Positions 31,807-40,438 of a stretch of 64,000 nucleotides of DNA are shown here, one piece after another. The stretch comes from UM-FILTER-33-9 sp964530235. GTDB taxonomy: Bacteria; Patescibacteriota; Microgenomatia; UBA1406; GWC2-37-13. The translations under genes were made by a program, and so were the position numbers. Positions within the stretch are counted from its first letter, which is position 1. Each line of letters opens with the position of its first letter. Under the pieces are notes generated by a model. The model was not told the DNA's origin. It made no database searches and worked only from the letters and a program-made list of their open reading frames with translations. Location: the NCBI GenBank assembly GCA_964530235.1, contig CAZGYB010000005.1, positions 1-64,000 on the forward strand, in the 5' to 3' direction.

Positions 31807-32991
31807 ATGAAAAGCCGATCATTACTCACTGTGTTTGCTATTGTATTTGTCGACCTGCTTGGTTTTGGGATAATCTTACCCTTGTTGCCCTATATTGCTG
31901 AACGGTATAAGGCTTCGGCCACACAGATTGGGTTATTGACTGCAGTATATTCTTTTTTTCAGCTTATCGCATCGCCCTATTTAGGCGCGCTATCAGATCG
32001 GTTCGGGAGAAAAAAAATTCTTATGATTTCACAGTTTGGAAGTGCGCTTGGATATTTAATTTTAGCATTTGCTGGAAATCTTCCCCTTCTTTTTATTTCA
32101 CGCATTATTGATGGAATTACCGGCGGAAATATATCAATAGCTCAGGCATATATTGCGGACATTACAACAAAAGAAAATCGTGCAAAAGGAATGGGTATTA
32201 TTGGTGCAGCGTTTGGTTTAGGTTTTATTTTTGGTCCAGCAATAGGGGGATTTCTGGCACAGTTTGGATTTATGTATCCGGCGCTTTTTGCAATGGTGGT
32301 TGGGTTGTTAACCGTAGTTTTGACTTACTTCTTTTTGCCGGAAACCGTTAATGCTAGAGAACGGGCTCATTCCCCCCTTGTTTCTTTTTCATTAAAGCAA
32401 ATGATACATATTATTGTGAACAGCGGAATCGGTTACTTGATTATAATTTTTCTACTTTTGAATACCGCGTTTTCACTGTTTACTGGAATATTTGCATTAT
32501 GGACTCAGAAAAAGTTCGGGTTTGGCGCCGTTGAAAACGGATATTTTTTTGCGTACATCGGGATTCTTTCAGTAATCGCACAGTTAAGAATACTTCCAGC
32601 GTTAGTGAAGCGATTTAAAGAGAAAAAACTTCTGACATATTCATTTTACTTTTTAATCCTGGGATTTGTTTTGCTCCCTCTTGTTCCCAACTGGGGATAT
32701 TTATTCATTACGCAAATATTCATTGTATTGGGCAACAGTATGGCGAATCCGTCAATTCAGGCTCTTGCTTCTGAACAGGTTCCAAAAGAAGAATACGGAG
32801 AAACTTTGGGCATTCTTTCTTCAGCTGGGAGCATGGGGAGAATTGTTGGGCCAATTATCGGAGGAGAGGTTTTTGATCATTTCGGTCCGAACATTCCATT
32901 TTTCTTCGGAGCAGGAATACTAATGTGTATAATAATTTTTCTTTGGTTTCGGTCACTTCCGAACACGGTAATAAATTCTAAAAACACATGA
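31807..32991 (+). CDS. MFS transporter (TetA/DHA1-like)
   Basis: 394 residues with 12 predicted helices. ALSDRFGRKKILMIS (about 62-76) is the loop 2-3 motif, ISRIIDGITGGNISIAQAYIAD the helix 4 region and GAAFGLGFIFGPAIGG the antiporter motif C. This pattern is that of DHA1 drug/proton antiporters. The substrate is unknown. A TATAAT lies about 17 nt before the start, and it overlaps the following nucleotidyltransferase gene by 4 nt. Confidence 0.92.
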   Translation: MKSRSLLTVFAIVFVDLLGFGIILPLLPYIAERYKASATQIGLLTAVYSFFQLIASPYLGALSDRFGRKKILMISQFGSALGYLILAFAGNLPLLFISRIIDGITGGNISIAQAYIADITTKENRAKGMGIIGAAFGLGFIFGPAIGGFLAQFGFMYPALFAMVVGLLTVVLTYFFLPETVNARERAHSPLVSFSLKQMIHIIVNSGIGYLIIIFLLLNTAFSLFTGIFALWTQKKFGFGAVENGYFFAYIGILSVIAQLRILPALVKRFKEKKLLTYSFYFLILGFVLLPLVPNWGYLFITQIFIVLGNSMANPSIQALASEQVPKEEYGETLGILSSAGSMGRIVGPIIGGEVFDHFGPNIPFFFGAGILMCIIIFLWFRSLPNTVINSKNT

Positions 32992-33728
32992 AACGGTTAG
33001 TGGTTGGTGTTATTCTTGCAGGAGGAGACGGTACTCGAATGAAGGTGAAAGGTGCCAATAAAGTTACCTCTGTTTTTCGGAATAAGCCTCTTATTGTTTC
33101 CGCGGTTTCGTTGTTTCAAAAGATTACAAATAAAAATATTGTTGTTGTAGGAGCTTATCAGGAGAGCGTAAAGAAATGTCTTGAAGGGTTTCCAGTTGAT
33201 TATGTATATCAAGCTCAACGGTTGGGAACTGCTCATGCTGTTTCCTGTTGTCTTACGCTCATTCCCGACAATCCAGACACAATCGTATTAGTGGGCTATG
33301 GAGATCATTTATTTCGGTACTCGCTTCCGACAGTTAAGCGATTCGTTGCTTCCTATATAAGGTCGAAAGCAGATATGACCTTTGTTACATCACAATATAA
33401 AGATATCAATAAACTTGCATATGGGAGAGTGCTTAGGGATAAATCTGGTCACATTAGAGGAATAGTAGAACAAAAAGACGCATCTGAGGATGAAAAGAAA
33501 ATCCGCGAATTCAATGCGGGTTTATACTGTTTCCGTTTAAGTTTTCTCAAAGCATTTCTTCCTCGAATAGGTCGGTCTGCTGTGACCTCTGAATATTATC
33601 TGACTGACTTGATTCAGATCGCAGTAAACGAAAAAAAAAGAGTCAAGGCATTTTTCGTTCCCTTTCATGAAGTCGGTATTGGGATAAACACACAGAAAGA
33701 TCTCTGGTACAATAGCATATGCAACTAA
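32988..33728 (+). CDS. sugar-nucleotidyltransferase (GlmU N-domain-like)
   Basis: 246 residues. VILAGGDGTRMKVKGANK is the NTP-transferase signature with its catalytic Lys region, RLGTAHAVSCCL binds the base, VGYGDHLFR carries the metal Asp, and EFNAGLYCFR corresponds to the N-acetyl-sugar-binding strand. The left-handed beta-helix acetyltransferase half of GlmU is absent. It probably makes a UDP- or other NDP-sugar; the exact sugar is not readable. It overlaps the GT2 gene that follows by 10 nt. Confidence 0.85.
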   Translation: MKRLVVGVILAGGDGTRMKVKGANKVTSVFRNKPLIVSAVSLFQKITNKNIVVVGAYQESVKKCLEGFPVDYVYQAQRLGTAHAVSCCLTLIPDNPDTIVLVGYGDHLFRYSLPTVKRFVASYIRSKADMTFVTSQYKDINKLAYGRVLRDKSGHIRGIVEQKDASEDEKKIREFNAGLYCFRLSFLKAFLPRIGRSAVTSEYYLTDLIQIAVNEKKRVKAFFVPFHEVGIGINTQKDLWYNSICN

Positions 33729-34498
33729 TTACGGTCTCCATTATTATTCCTGTTTACAATGAGCAGGAGAGGATTCTGCAAACTATAGAGCAAGTTATTT
33801 CTTCAGACACTCTTGGTTTGAAAAAGCAAATTATCGTTGTGGACGACGGATCGACAGATGGAACATGGAATAAAATCAATGGTCGAATGTTAAATGTTGC
33901 ACGTTCAGATCAAAAGTTAAAAGAACCATTACATAATCAAACAGAACTTAAAACTACGAACTACAAACTACTCACTATTAAACTTCCGCAAAACAGCGGT
34001 AAAGGTGCAGCACTCAAAGCTGGATTTTTGAAATCAACAGGTGATATCGTGTTGGTTCAGGATGCTGACTTGGAATACTCTCCGCTTGATTATCCGGAGT
34101 TACTCGGGCCTTTTTTGAAACAGGATGCGGATGTAGTATATGGATCTCGTTTTATTTCAAATAAACCTCATCGTGTTTTGTACTTTTGGCATTCGGTAGT
34201 AAATCACTTTTTGACTTTACTGTCTAATATGTTTACCGATCTTAATCTGACCGACATGGAGACAGGATTTAAAGTATTCAGGGGCAAGCTCATTCGTTCG
34301 CTTGCTCCAAAGCTTATCTCAAAACGATTCGGATTTGAACCGGAAGTGACGGCCCGGATTGCGGATATCAAAGGAATAAAAATATATGAAGTTGGCGTAT
34401 CCTACGCAGGACGTACGTACGCCGAAGGGAAAAAAATTGGTTGGAGGGATGGCATCCGCGCGTTGTTTGAAATTATTTATTTCAACATATTTGCCTAA
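33719..34498 (+). CDS. GT2 glycosyltransferase (DPM1-like) with repeat-derived insert
   Basis: 259 residues, GT-A fold, no membrane helix. VSIIIPVYNEQERI, VVDDGSTDG, QDADLEYSPLD (DxD), GSRFI and ETGFKVFRG are dolichol-phosphate-mannose-synthase-like motifs. Between GSTDGTWNKI and the NSGKGAALKAG strand lies an insert of about 30 residues (33884-33975) rich in Asn, Lys, Thr and Leu, encoded by short AT-rich repeats. It starts a cassette of GT2, methyltransferase and membrane protein that is duplicated at 54067-57169. Confidence 0.9.
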   Translation: MQLITVSIIIPVYNEQERILQTIEQVISSDTLGLKKQIIVVDDGSTDGTWNKINGRMLNVARSDQKLKEPLHNQTELKTTNYKLLTIKLPQNSGKGAALKAGFLKSTGDIVLVQDADLEYSPLDYPELLGPFLKQDADVVYGSRFISNKPHRVLYFWHSVVNHFLTLLSNMFTDLNLTDMETGFKVFRGKLIRSLAPKLISKRFGFEPEVTARIADIKGIKIYEVGVSYAGRTYAEGKKIGWRDGIRALFEIIYFNIFA

Positions 34499-34500
34499 AT

Positions 34501-35100
34501 ATGCCTTTATTTGAAGAAGAGCTACTTGAGCCGGTACCCCGATTGTTTCGGTTCATCAAAGGATTCAAAGAAATACCAAAAGCGAAACCGTATGTGATTG
34601 CAGATTTGGGGTGCGGTCCTAAAATACGTGCTTACCACGCAATGAAAAAATCAGGAATTACCATTATCAGGTATTTCGGAATTGATCCTCTTATTTCATC
34701 AGAAACGCTTCGTTTTCATAAAAAAGACCCCGCACTTAAACTTATTCCCAAGCCGTTTGATAAACACATCCCCCTTCCCTCGAAATCCGTTGATATCGTT
34801 ATTTGTCTTGCAGTGCTCGAACACATTGATAATCCAAAGTTAATATTGTGCGATATCCCCCGTATTTTACGAAAGGGCGGAAAAGCTATTTTGACAACTC
34901 CGACACCTCACGCAAAAAAAATTCTTGAGTTTATGAGCTTTAAACTTGGTATACTCTCACGCCGGGAAATTGAGGAACACCAGAATTATTTTGTAAAGGA
35001 AGATTTGCTGAAGATGATTGCGGGTATGAAAGGAATCGCAGTAAGTCATACCTATTTTGAGCTGGGTTTAAACAATTTGCTGATTATTGATAAAAAATGA
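34501..35100 (+). CDS. SAM-dependent methyltransferase
   Basis: 199 residues. IADLGCGPKIRAY is motif I, FGIDPL motif II, VDIVICLAVLEHIDNP motif IV and RILRKGGKAILTTPTP motif V/VI of class I methyltransferases. The C-terminal ILEFMSFKL...EEHQNYFVKEDL segment is shared with the gene at 54885, showing that the two are paralogues. Both sit between a DPM1-like GT2 and a large membrane protein, so a lipid-linked sugar or glycan is the likely substrate. Confidence 0.88.
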   Translation: MPLFEEELLEPVPRLFRFIKGFKEIPKAKPYVIADLGCGPKIRAYHAMKKSGITIIRYFGIDPLISSETLRFHKKDPALKLIPKPFDKHIPLPSKSVDIVICLAVLEHIDNPKLILCDIPRILRKGGKAILTTPTPHAKKILEFMSFKLGILSRREIEEHQNYFVKEDLLKMIAGMKGIAVSHTYFELGLNNLLIIDKK

Positions 35101-37277
35101 AGCGGATTGGACAAGAAAAATGGGTTATTATGCTGTTGTTGGCAGTTGCCGTTTGTTCCGCTATCTACGCATATTTTTTTCAGCAGGTTTCAAGCGACAA
35201 TATCATTTTGTTTCTCGGTTCTCGATTTTTTCAGGCAGAGTGGCTGAAACAAGGAGTTTTTCCGTTGTATAATCCGAATGTTTATGCGGGATTTCCCTTT
35301 GCCGGTGATCTGGGATTAACCAATTTTCACCCTTTTTCTTTATTGTTTCTTCTTCCCTTTCCTTTTTCCGTATCGTTGTGGACATTTTGCACCTCATTTT
35401 TATTTTTAGTCGGGTTTTATTTATTTTTTCGGCAGTTTACACAGACTCAATGGTATTCTTTCATTCTAACGATCGCCTTATTTTTGTCTGGGAGTGGGAT
35501 TATCCGCATAATCAATCCTTCAGTTTATTCTGTTGTTGCACATGTTGGTATGTTTCTGTATTCTCTTTCATTTCTTAAACGGAAGAAAATACTATTTCCC
35601 CTCTGTGTTGGTATATTGATGACGGTGTCCGGGCACATTCAGATCGTTTGGTATGGATATTTACTCGGAATTTTTATTTTATTCTATTACTATAGATGCA
35701 GTGTCAAACAAGGAGCAGGATACTTTTTATTACTGTTTATCAGTACGTCTTGGTTTTACTTCTTGAGCCTTCCAATAGTACTAACATCAACTCGTATGAC
35801 TGAGTCTATAGATTATAAAGTAATCGGAAATACCTATCCGTTCCATTTTATTACCTGGTTACTCCCCTACTTATTCGGAGAAGTGCACAACGGATCCAAG
35901 TGGAATGTTGGTATACCCTATCAGATTAGTATGTCGCTATTCGCTGTATTTTTTCCGATATATTTAATTTTTAAAAAAAAGATTCCGACAGTGTTTTATG
36001 TATTCTTCGCAATTATTTTGCTTGGGTCGCTTGGCGTTATAAACTTCCCTTTTTTTCGGGGTGCTGTGCAAATATTTATTATGTTTCACATTCTTCTTTT
36101 TACTCTGTTAAGCCAGAAAGAAAGAGAAGCTATGGATTTTATGAGGAGTGATGTTTGTAAAAAAATATCAATTTTTATCTTTATTTTTTGTGGAACAGGT
36201 TTTTTTCTCACCTCAACTGATATTGCCTCCAACTTGTTTGATCAAGTTTATTTGTTTGTAAAACACGGACAAAGAAGCTTGTTTTATGACTCTCAAACAA
36301 TACGAGCAATTCTTTCGCTATTACAGCATAGTCTTGTTCCGGGTCTCCTGTTTTCTTTGCTCTTTTTTTCATACAGAAAAACCCGTTTTTTCGTCTTTTT
36401 GATTTTCATTTTTGTTGTAGTTGAAGGAAGTTTTTATTTTTATTTGCAGACTTATGCGGTACCTACTAAGGTAATTAAAACACAAGTGACGCTTCCCAAA
36501 AGTTTAGATCTAAAGAACTATCGAGTCCAGACCACTGCCGATACCATTCCTTATTTCGGATATTTTGTATATCATGAAAACATATCATTTCGACCACCGT
36601 TTGGAAAGGAAAAAACACTTTTTACCGAAGAAGAAGAAAAGACATTTAATTATTATCTCAAACTACAAGATTATTTACCGCTCGGGTTTCCATTTGATCG
36701 CAGGGTTAAAACACTTCAGACATTTTCGACTTTTACTCCAAAAAAAATCTGTAAATATTTTAATGAGCCAAGCCGTGATTGGAGAACTGAGTATAAATAC
36801 ATTACCGATAAAAATCCGTTGTTTGGTATTAAAGTATATGATGTCTGTACGAACTCTATCGAAACGTCTCGGGTGACGATGTATGATAAAAGGTGGGAAA
36901 ATTTAGCAGTTCGCTATTTTATTTCAGACAGACCGCTCAGGGGGTATAGATTGATTTATAAGGATCACCGTTTTTTTTATGAAAATATCAATGCTCCGCC
37001 TATTTACGGGATAGTAAATAAAGATAGAGTCCTCGTAAAAACGCCATACTATGAAGATCCTAACATCATAAAATTTAACATAGAAAAACAGGACGTAGGA
37101 AAAACTCTTCAGATTATTATAAATCCGGATGGGTTTGCCGTTTCGTATAACGGCAAGGCCATAGAGCCCGGAACTGAGTCATTTAAATTGCTTGTTCCTT
37201 TAACACAACCCGGAGAAATCCTAGTGTATTATTCGCCGATTAAACATTTGATAGACGCGCTGTCTAAAAAAATATGA
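35097..37277 (+). CDS. YfhO-like large polytopic membrane protein (GT-C-like)
   Basis: 726 residues. About 12-13 membrane helices occupy residues 8-460, followed by a soluble C-terminal domain of about 230 residues and a last short hydrophobic tail. The first loop carries a QVSSDNI acidic residue and the second FPLYNPNVYAGFPFAGD, a YfhO/GT-C pattern; YfhO of Gram-positives glycosylates lipoteichoic acid. It probably transfers a sugar from a lipid carrier onto a surface polymer. ATGA-type overlaps join it to both neighbours. Confidence 0.82.
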   Translation: MKRIGQEKWVIMLLLAVAVCSAIYAYFFQQVSSDNIILFLGSRFFQAEWLKQGVFPLYNPNVYAGFPFAGDLGLTNFHPFSLLFLLPFPFSVSLWTFCTSFLFLVGFYLFFRQFTQTQWYSFILTIALFLSGSGIIRIINPSVYSVVAHVGMFLYSLSFLKRKKILFPLCVGILMTVSGHIQIVWYGYLLGIFILFYYYRCSVKQGAGYFLLLFISTSWFYFLSLPIVLTSTRMTESIDYKVIGNTYPFHFITWLLPYLFGEVHNGSKWNVGIPYQISMSLFAVFFPIYLIFKKKIPTVFYVFFAIILLGSLGVINFPFFRGAVQIFIMFHILLFTLLSQKEREAMDFMRSDVCKKISIFIFIFCGTGFFLTSTDIASNLFDQVYLFVKHGQRSLFYDSQTIRAILSLLQHSLVPGLLFSLLFFSYRKTRFFVFLIFIFVVVEGSFYFYLQTYAVPTKVIKTQVTLPKSLDLKNYRVQTTADTIPYFGYFVYHENISFRPPFGKEKTLFTEEEEKTFNYYLKLQDYLPLGFPFDRRVKTLQTFSTFTPKKICKYFNEPSRDWRTEYKYITDKNPLFGIKVYDVCTNSIETSRVTMYDKRWENLAVRYFISDRPLRGYRLIYKDHRFFYENINAPPIYGIVNKDRVLVKTPYYEDPNIIKFNIEKQDVGKTLQIIINPDGFAVSYNGKAIEPGTESFKLLVPLTQPGEILVYYSPIKHLIDALSKKI

Positions 37278-38575
37278 TACGTGTTTTTGTGAGTAAACAC
37301 AAAAGAGCGGTAGAACTGTTTGTTTTACTTCATATTATCTTTCTCTTTATAGCGATTCGATCGTTGCATTTTTCCCGTTCATTTAATTTCTCAACCGAGC
37401 AGGCTGCGTTTTCTATAAAAGCTATGCAGTTGTGGGAGGATAAAAAAATAGAACTCATTGGCCCTCCAATTTCCTGGCGGTATGAAGGGAGATATTTTTT
37501 TCAAGGGTCACTGACGTATTACATGATCATGTTTTTTATGATTTTGGGCAAATGGGATCCGATCATATCGACTTACGTATTTATCTTATTGGCTTCAGTG
37601 ATGATAATTCCCCTTTATTATGGAGTAAAAATGCTCATAAATAATAAAACTGCATTATGTATGAGTATGTTGTTTGCCTTGTTTCCTTTATTTATAGACT
37701 ACACGCGTTTTTTTTGGAACCCAAATTTTCAGTTTTCTCTGAGTCCCCTGCTTATTTTAAACATGGGATTGTATAAAAAATACAAACATAGACGGTATTT
37801 ATTTTTAATTTCGTTTTTATCGGGTATGCTTCTTTTATTTCACTATCAGTTCATAGTAGTAATTATTGGTCTTACTGCATACTATCTGCTTCAAAAACAA
37901 CTACGAAAAAACTTGTTAAATGTCATTATATTTTTTTCCGGATTTTTTGTCGGATTTGCTCCGATGATAGTGTTTGAGTTAAGGAACAAACTTTATAATA
38001 TACAGACTTTGTTTTTATTTTTCCAGCATTCTGATGTTGTTTTTAAAGATAAATTGACAACTGCTCCGGTTGCGTATTACTTTTTATGTATTTTATTGTT
38101 CATGTTTCTTATTTCGTTTTATCTCATACGAAAAAAAATTAACTCTGTTTTTGTAATTTGGTTATTTGTTATTCTCCTGTTTGTTTCTCTTGTTCGTTAT
38201 ATTCCTAATCCAAAAGGCGCGTTCGGAATGACCAAAGACTGGAATTATTTGTATGAAAAAAAAGTGTATGAAATCATACGAAAGGAAAATCTGAAAAATT
38301 ATAATATTGTCAATTTAGGATATGATACGGTTGCAACAGTGCAGAAGTACTTTCATCTGCGGGATAAAATACCGGGAGACTGGGATGACTACTATCACAA
38401 TAAATACCTATTTGTAGTCACCTATCCGCAGGACTATATGAAAAATCCGGCCTATGAAATTAATACCTTTATCCCTTCAAAAAAAATTAAAGAGTGGCGG
38501 TTAAACAATCATTATTTTATGTATCTGCTCGAAAGATCTTCGACCTCGAAGGTCGACCTTCGAGGTCGACCTTGA
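37274..38575 (+). CDS. polytopic membrane protein, GT-C/ArnT-like, with REP-encoded C-terminus
   Basis: 433 residues with about 9-10 helices. The first loop has an acidic STEQAAFSIKAMQLW segment resembling the Asp/Glu-containing loop of GT39/ArnT enzymes, and a short soluble C-terminal domain follows. The last dozen residues (SSTSKVDLRGRP) and the stop codon are encoded by a REP hairpin at 38540-38583, so the original C-terminus was probably different. It overlaps the preceding YfhO-like gene by 4 nt. Confidence 0.78.
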   Translation: MIRVFVSKHKRAVELFVLLHIIFLFIAIRSLHFSRSFNFSTEQAAFSIKAMQLWEDKKIELIGPPISWRYEGRYFFQGSLTYYMIMFFMILGKWDPIISTYVFILLASVMIIPLYYGVKMLINNKTALCMSMLFALFPLFIDYTRFFWNPNFQFSLSPLLILNMGLYKKYKHRRYLFLISFLSGMLLLFHYQFIVVIIGLTAYYLLQKQLRKNLLNVIIFFSGFFVGFAPMIVFELRNKLYNIQTLFLFFQHSDVVFKDKLTTAPVAYYFLCILLFMFLISFYLIRKKINSVFVIWLFVILLFVSLVRYIPNPKGAFGMTKDWNYLYEKKVYEIIRKENLKNYNIVNLGYDTVATVQKYFHLRDKIPGDWDDYYHNKYLFVVTYPQDYMKNPAYEINTFIPSKKIKEWRLNNHYFMYLLERSSTSKVDLRGRP

Positions 38576-38583
38576 AGGTAGGT
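38540..38583. repeat. REP element of the CCTTCGAGG family, copy A
   Basis: A perfect 30-bp palindrome spans 38540-38569, centred on AGGTCGACCT, followed by a diverged third half-unit and GGTAGG. It shares its core with copies at 47021, 47827 and 60429. It overlaps the end of the membrane-protein gene and supplies its stop codon. Confidence 0.85.
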
Positions 38584-38595
38584 TTGGGAAAGTCT

Positions 38596-39289
38596 TTACT
38601 TTAGTTTCCAAGTATGGATAAGGGTTTTTTTGTGGAACACTGCATTGCATGTTACCAGGGAAACTGAATCAACTTCGTATGGTTCAAACGCTAATGAAGC
38701 GGATAATTCTTTAACTTTTTTTTGAAATGTCGTTGAGGGTGTTCGATTGAATCTGGCCAAAGTCATATTGCTGAAAAAAAATTTTGAGTTTATATATACC
38801 TTATCGTCAGGGAGGTCTATTTTTTTAAGTTTTTTATCAAGTTCGAGCACGATTCGGTCAAGTTCTTTATCAGAAGTTCCGATTAAAGCGAGGTTGTTGG
38901 GGAAAAGCAGCAATCGGTAAAAAAAATACTTTAAATTTCCTAGCGTTTGGTATGATTTCGAAAAATACTTTTGAAACCTTCGAAACATCATGTTTGGTGA
39001 AATGAGGCGGATCGTTGATTACCCGAACATTCTTTATAGTCATGTGATACCCTTTTTTGGGATAGTAGTAAAAACCGGGCTCCGCTTTTATAAGATGGGC
39101 AACTATTTCTCTTTGAATTTTTTGAATAAGATTGTTAGAAGGAAAATGAACACTGGTTAGTGAAATTCGTGCATCTTTCTCATAGTCAACTACCGGTTGT
39201 ACCGTACTAAATGTAAGGGAGTTCTTTCGAACTTGAAGCTCGATTTGATTGACAACTGACTTTTGTTTTAATTGGTGATACGTTGTCAT
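38596..39289 (-). pseudogene. 2H-phosphoesterase/2'-5' RNA ligase-like gene with frameshift
   Basis: Two overlapping frames cover one protein. The first (from 39289) has GYHMTIKNV, an H-x-T motif, and runs to FKVFF; the second continues with YRLLLFPNNLALIG, then NMTLARF in place of the second H-x-T. They join at a run of eight T on the coding strand (38919-38926); removing one T restores a single frame of about 230 residues. It is either a true frameshift, transcriptional slippage or a sequencing error. The second motif has Asn instead of His, so activity is doubtful even if repaired. Confidence 0.7.
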
Positions 39290-39296
39290 CTTCGTG

Positions 39297-39367
39297 AGCG
39301 GGATAGGGGAATCGAACCCCTGCCGAAAGATTGGAAATCTCTCGTTCTGCCATTAAACTAATCCCGC
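39297..39367 (-). tRNA. tRNA-Gly(UCC)
   Basis: A 71-nt tRNA on the minus strand. The acceptor pairs GCGGGAT with ATCCCGC, the anticodon stem GAGAT/ATCTT-like region encloses TTTCCAA (anticodon TCC) and the T-arm is GGGGTTCGATTCCCC. The 3' CCA is not encoded: the discriminator T is followed by CAC. A TATAAT (39385-39380) is a likely -10. Confidence 0.93.
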
Positions 39368-39452
39368 AATTTGTGTTTAATTATACCATTGACAGAACTA
39401 TTCCTGTAGAGTAATATTGAATTGAGATACTCGTAGGGGTGTCTCGCATAAG

Positions 39453-39480
39453 AAAGCGAGCTTTAGCTCGCTTTTTTATT
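39453..39480. terminator. bidirectional terminator overlapping the DUF3800 stop codon
   Basis: A 9-bp stem AAAGCGAGC/GCTCGCTTT with loop TTTA, followed by T-runs in both directions (stronger on plus). The TAA stop of the minus-strand DUF3800 gene lies in the loop (39463-39465). Confidence 0.8.
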
Positions 39481-40371
39481 AGCAGATTTTATTGCTTTTA
39501 ATCCTTCAACACAATCTTTTGTAACTTCGATCGATTTAATATCTGAGTTATACTGGAGATGGTAAAAATGGTTCTCCATTACTGTGAGTTTTTCTTTTGC
39601 GATAACTAATTCATCCTTTCTGAAGCGTTTTCTTAAAAGTTGCATATAACAATAACTGATATAATCCGCAATGTCTAATCCCGCGCACAATGAAGATTTA
39701 TTTAGAAAATTTATTCCCAAGATCAAATCTCCAAATGAATAAGCATGATTTTTTATATACGATTTATTCACGTATTTATGAAAGCTTGATAATATTTTTA
39801 GATCATATTCACTTTGAGATTCGTAATAGATAAATCCACTTTTATAATAGTTTGATTTAGTTATTAAGGATTCATGAAGCCGGTATAATCGGTTTGCAAT
39901 AGTGATTACTGGAAATAAGATCTCTTTACTGTATTCGACCGACATAAGCGTTTTGAAGGAATCTTTCTTTTTACCAATAATATAAGGATTTAAGTTAAGA
40001 TCTTTTCTTACTTTATGTAGATCAACGTAACATATTCTAATACTTAAACGCAATTGAACAATAAAATCAACAAGTGATTCGATTGCCTTTTTAAGAATAT
40101 TGATATCATCCAATATTTTTTTGCGATAAACTTTTTTTTTGCTGCTTTTCTTGTCAATATGATCCTCATATATATCTGCTGCGTGGAGTGGAAAGTGAGA
40201 GTCAACTAAGTATTTACTTTTCCAGGAATGAATAAATTTTGAAGCTTTAGGTTCTTTGTTTTCATCGAGAATAATTCCGGTCATTAAGAAAAAACGATAG
40301 TCTTTGCTTTTTTCATAAATTGCTCCTGATCCTGATTCATCAATATATAAATTCAGATTTCCCCTTTTCAT
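39463..40371 (-). CDS. DUF3800 family protein
   Basis: 302 residues. The opening NLNLYIDESGSG is the DUF3800 signature (an RNase H-like fold with the first Asp-Glu), and an acidic DIADYISYC segment lies at about 233-241. FPLHAADIYEDH (about 60-71) also fits. The family occurs near mobile or defence genes and is presumed to be a nuclease; no activity is established. TATAAT ends 7 nt before the ATG. It stands between a tRNA and the LCP gene, divergent from the latter. Confidence 0.88.
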   Translation of the reverse strand: MKRGNLNLYIDESGSGAIYEKSKDYRFFLMTGIILDENKEPKASKFIHSWKSKYLVDSHFPLHAADIYEDHIDKKSSKKKVYRKKILDDINILKKAIESLVDFIVQLRLSIRICYVDLHKVRKDLNLNPYIIGKKKDSFKTLMSVEYSKEILFPVITIANRLYRLHESLITKSNYYKSGFIYYESQSEYDLKILSSFHKYVNKSYIKNHAYSFGDLILGINFLNKSSLCAGLDIADYISYCYMQLLRKRFRKDELVIAKEKLTVMENHFYHLQYNSDIKSIEVTKDCVEGLKAIKSANKKAS

Positions 40372-40438
40372 TTCTCTTATTATATGAATCTAAAATATAA
40401 ATTACAATTTAACAACTGTTGTATAATAGTTAGATCCG

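Noticed and set aside
39297..39367. tRNA-Gly as evidence for UGA recoded to glycine
   Set aside because: The anticodon is UCC, not UCA, and TGA is used as a normal stop, for example at 38573-38575.
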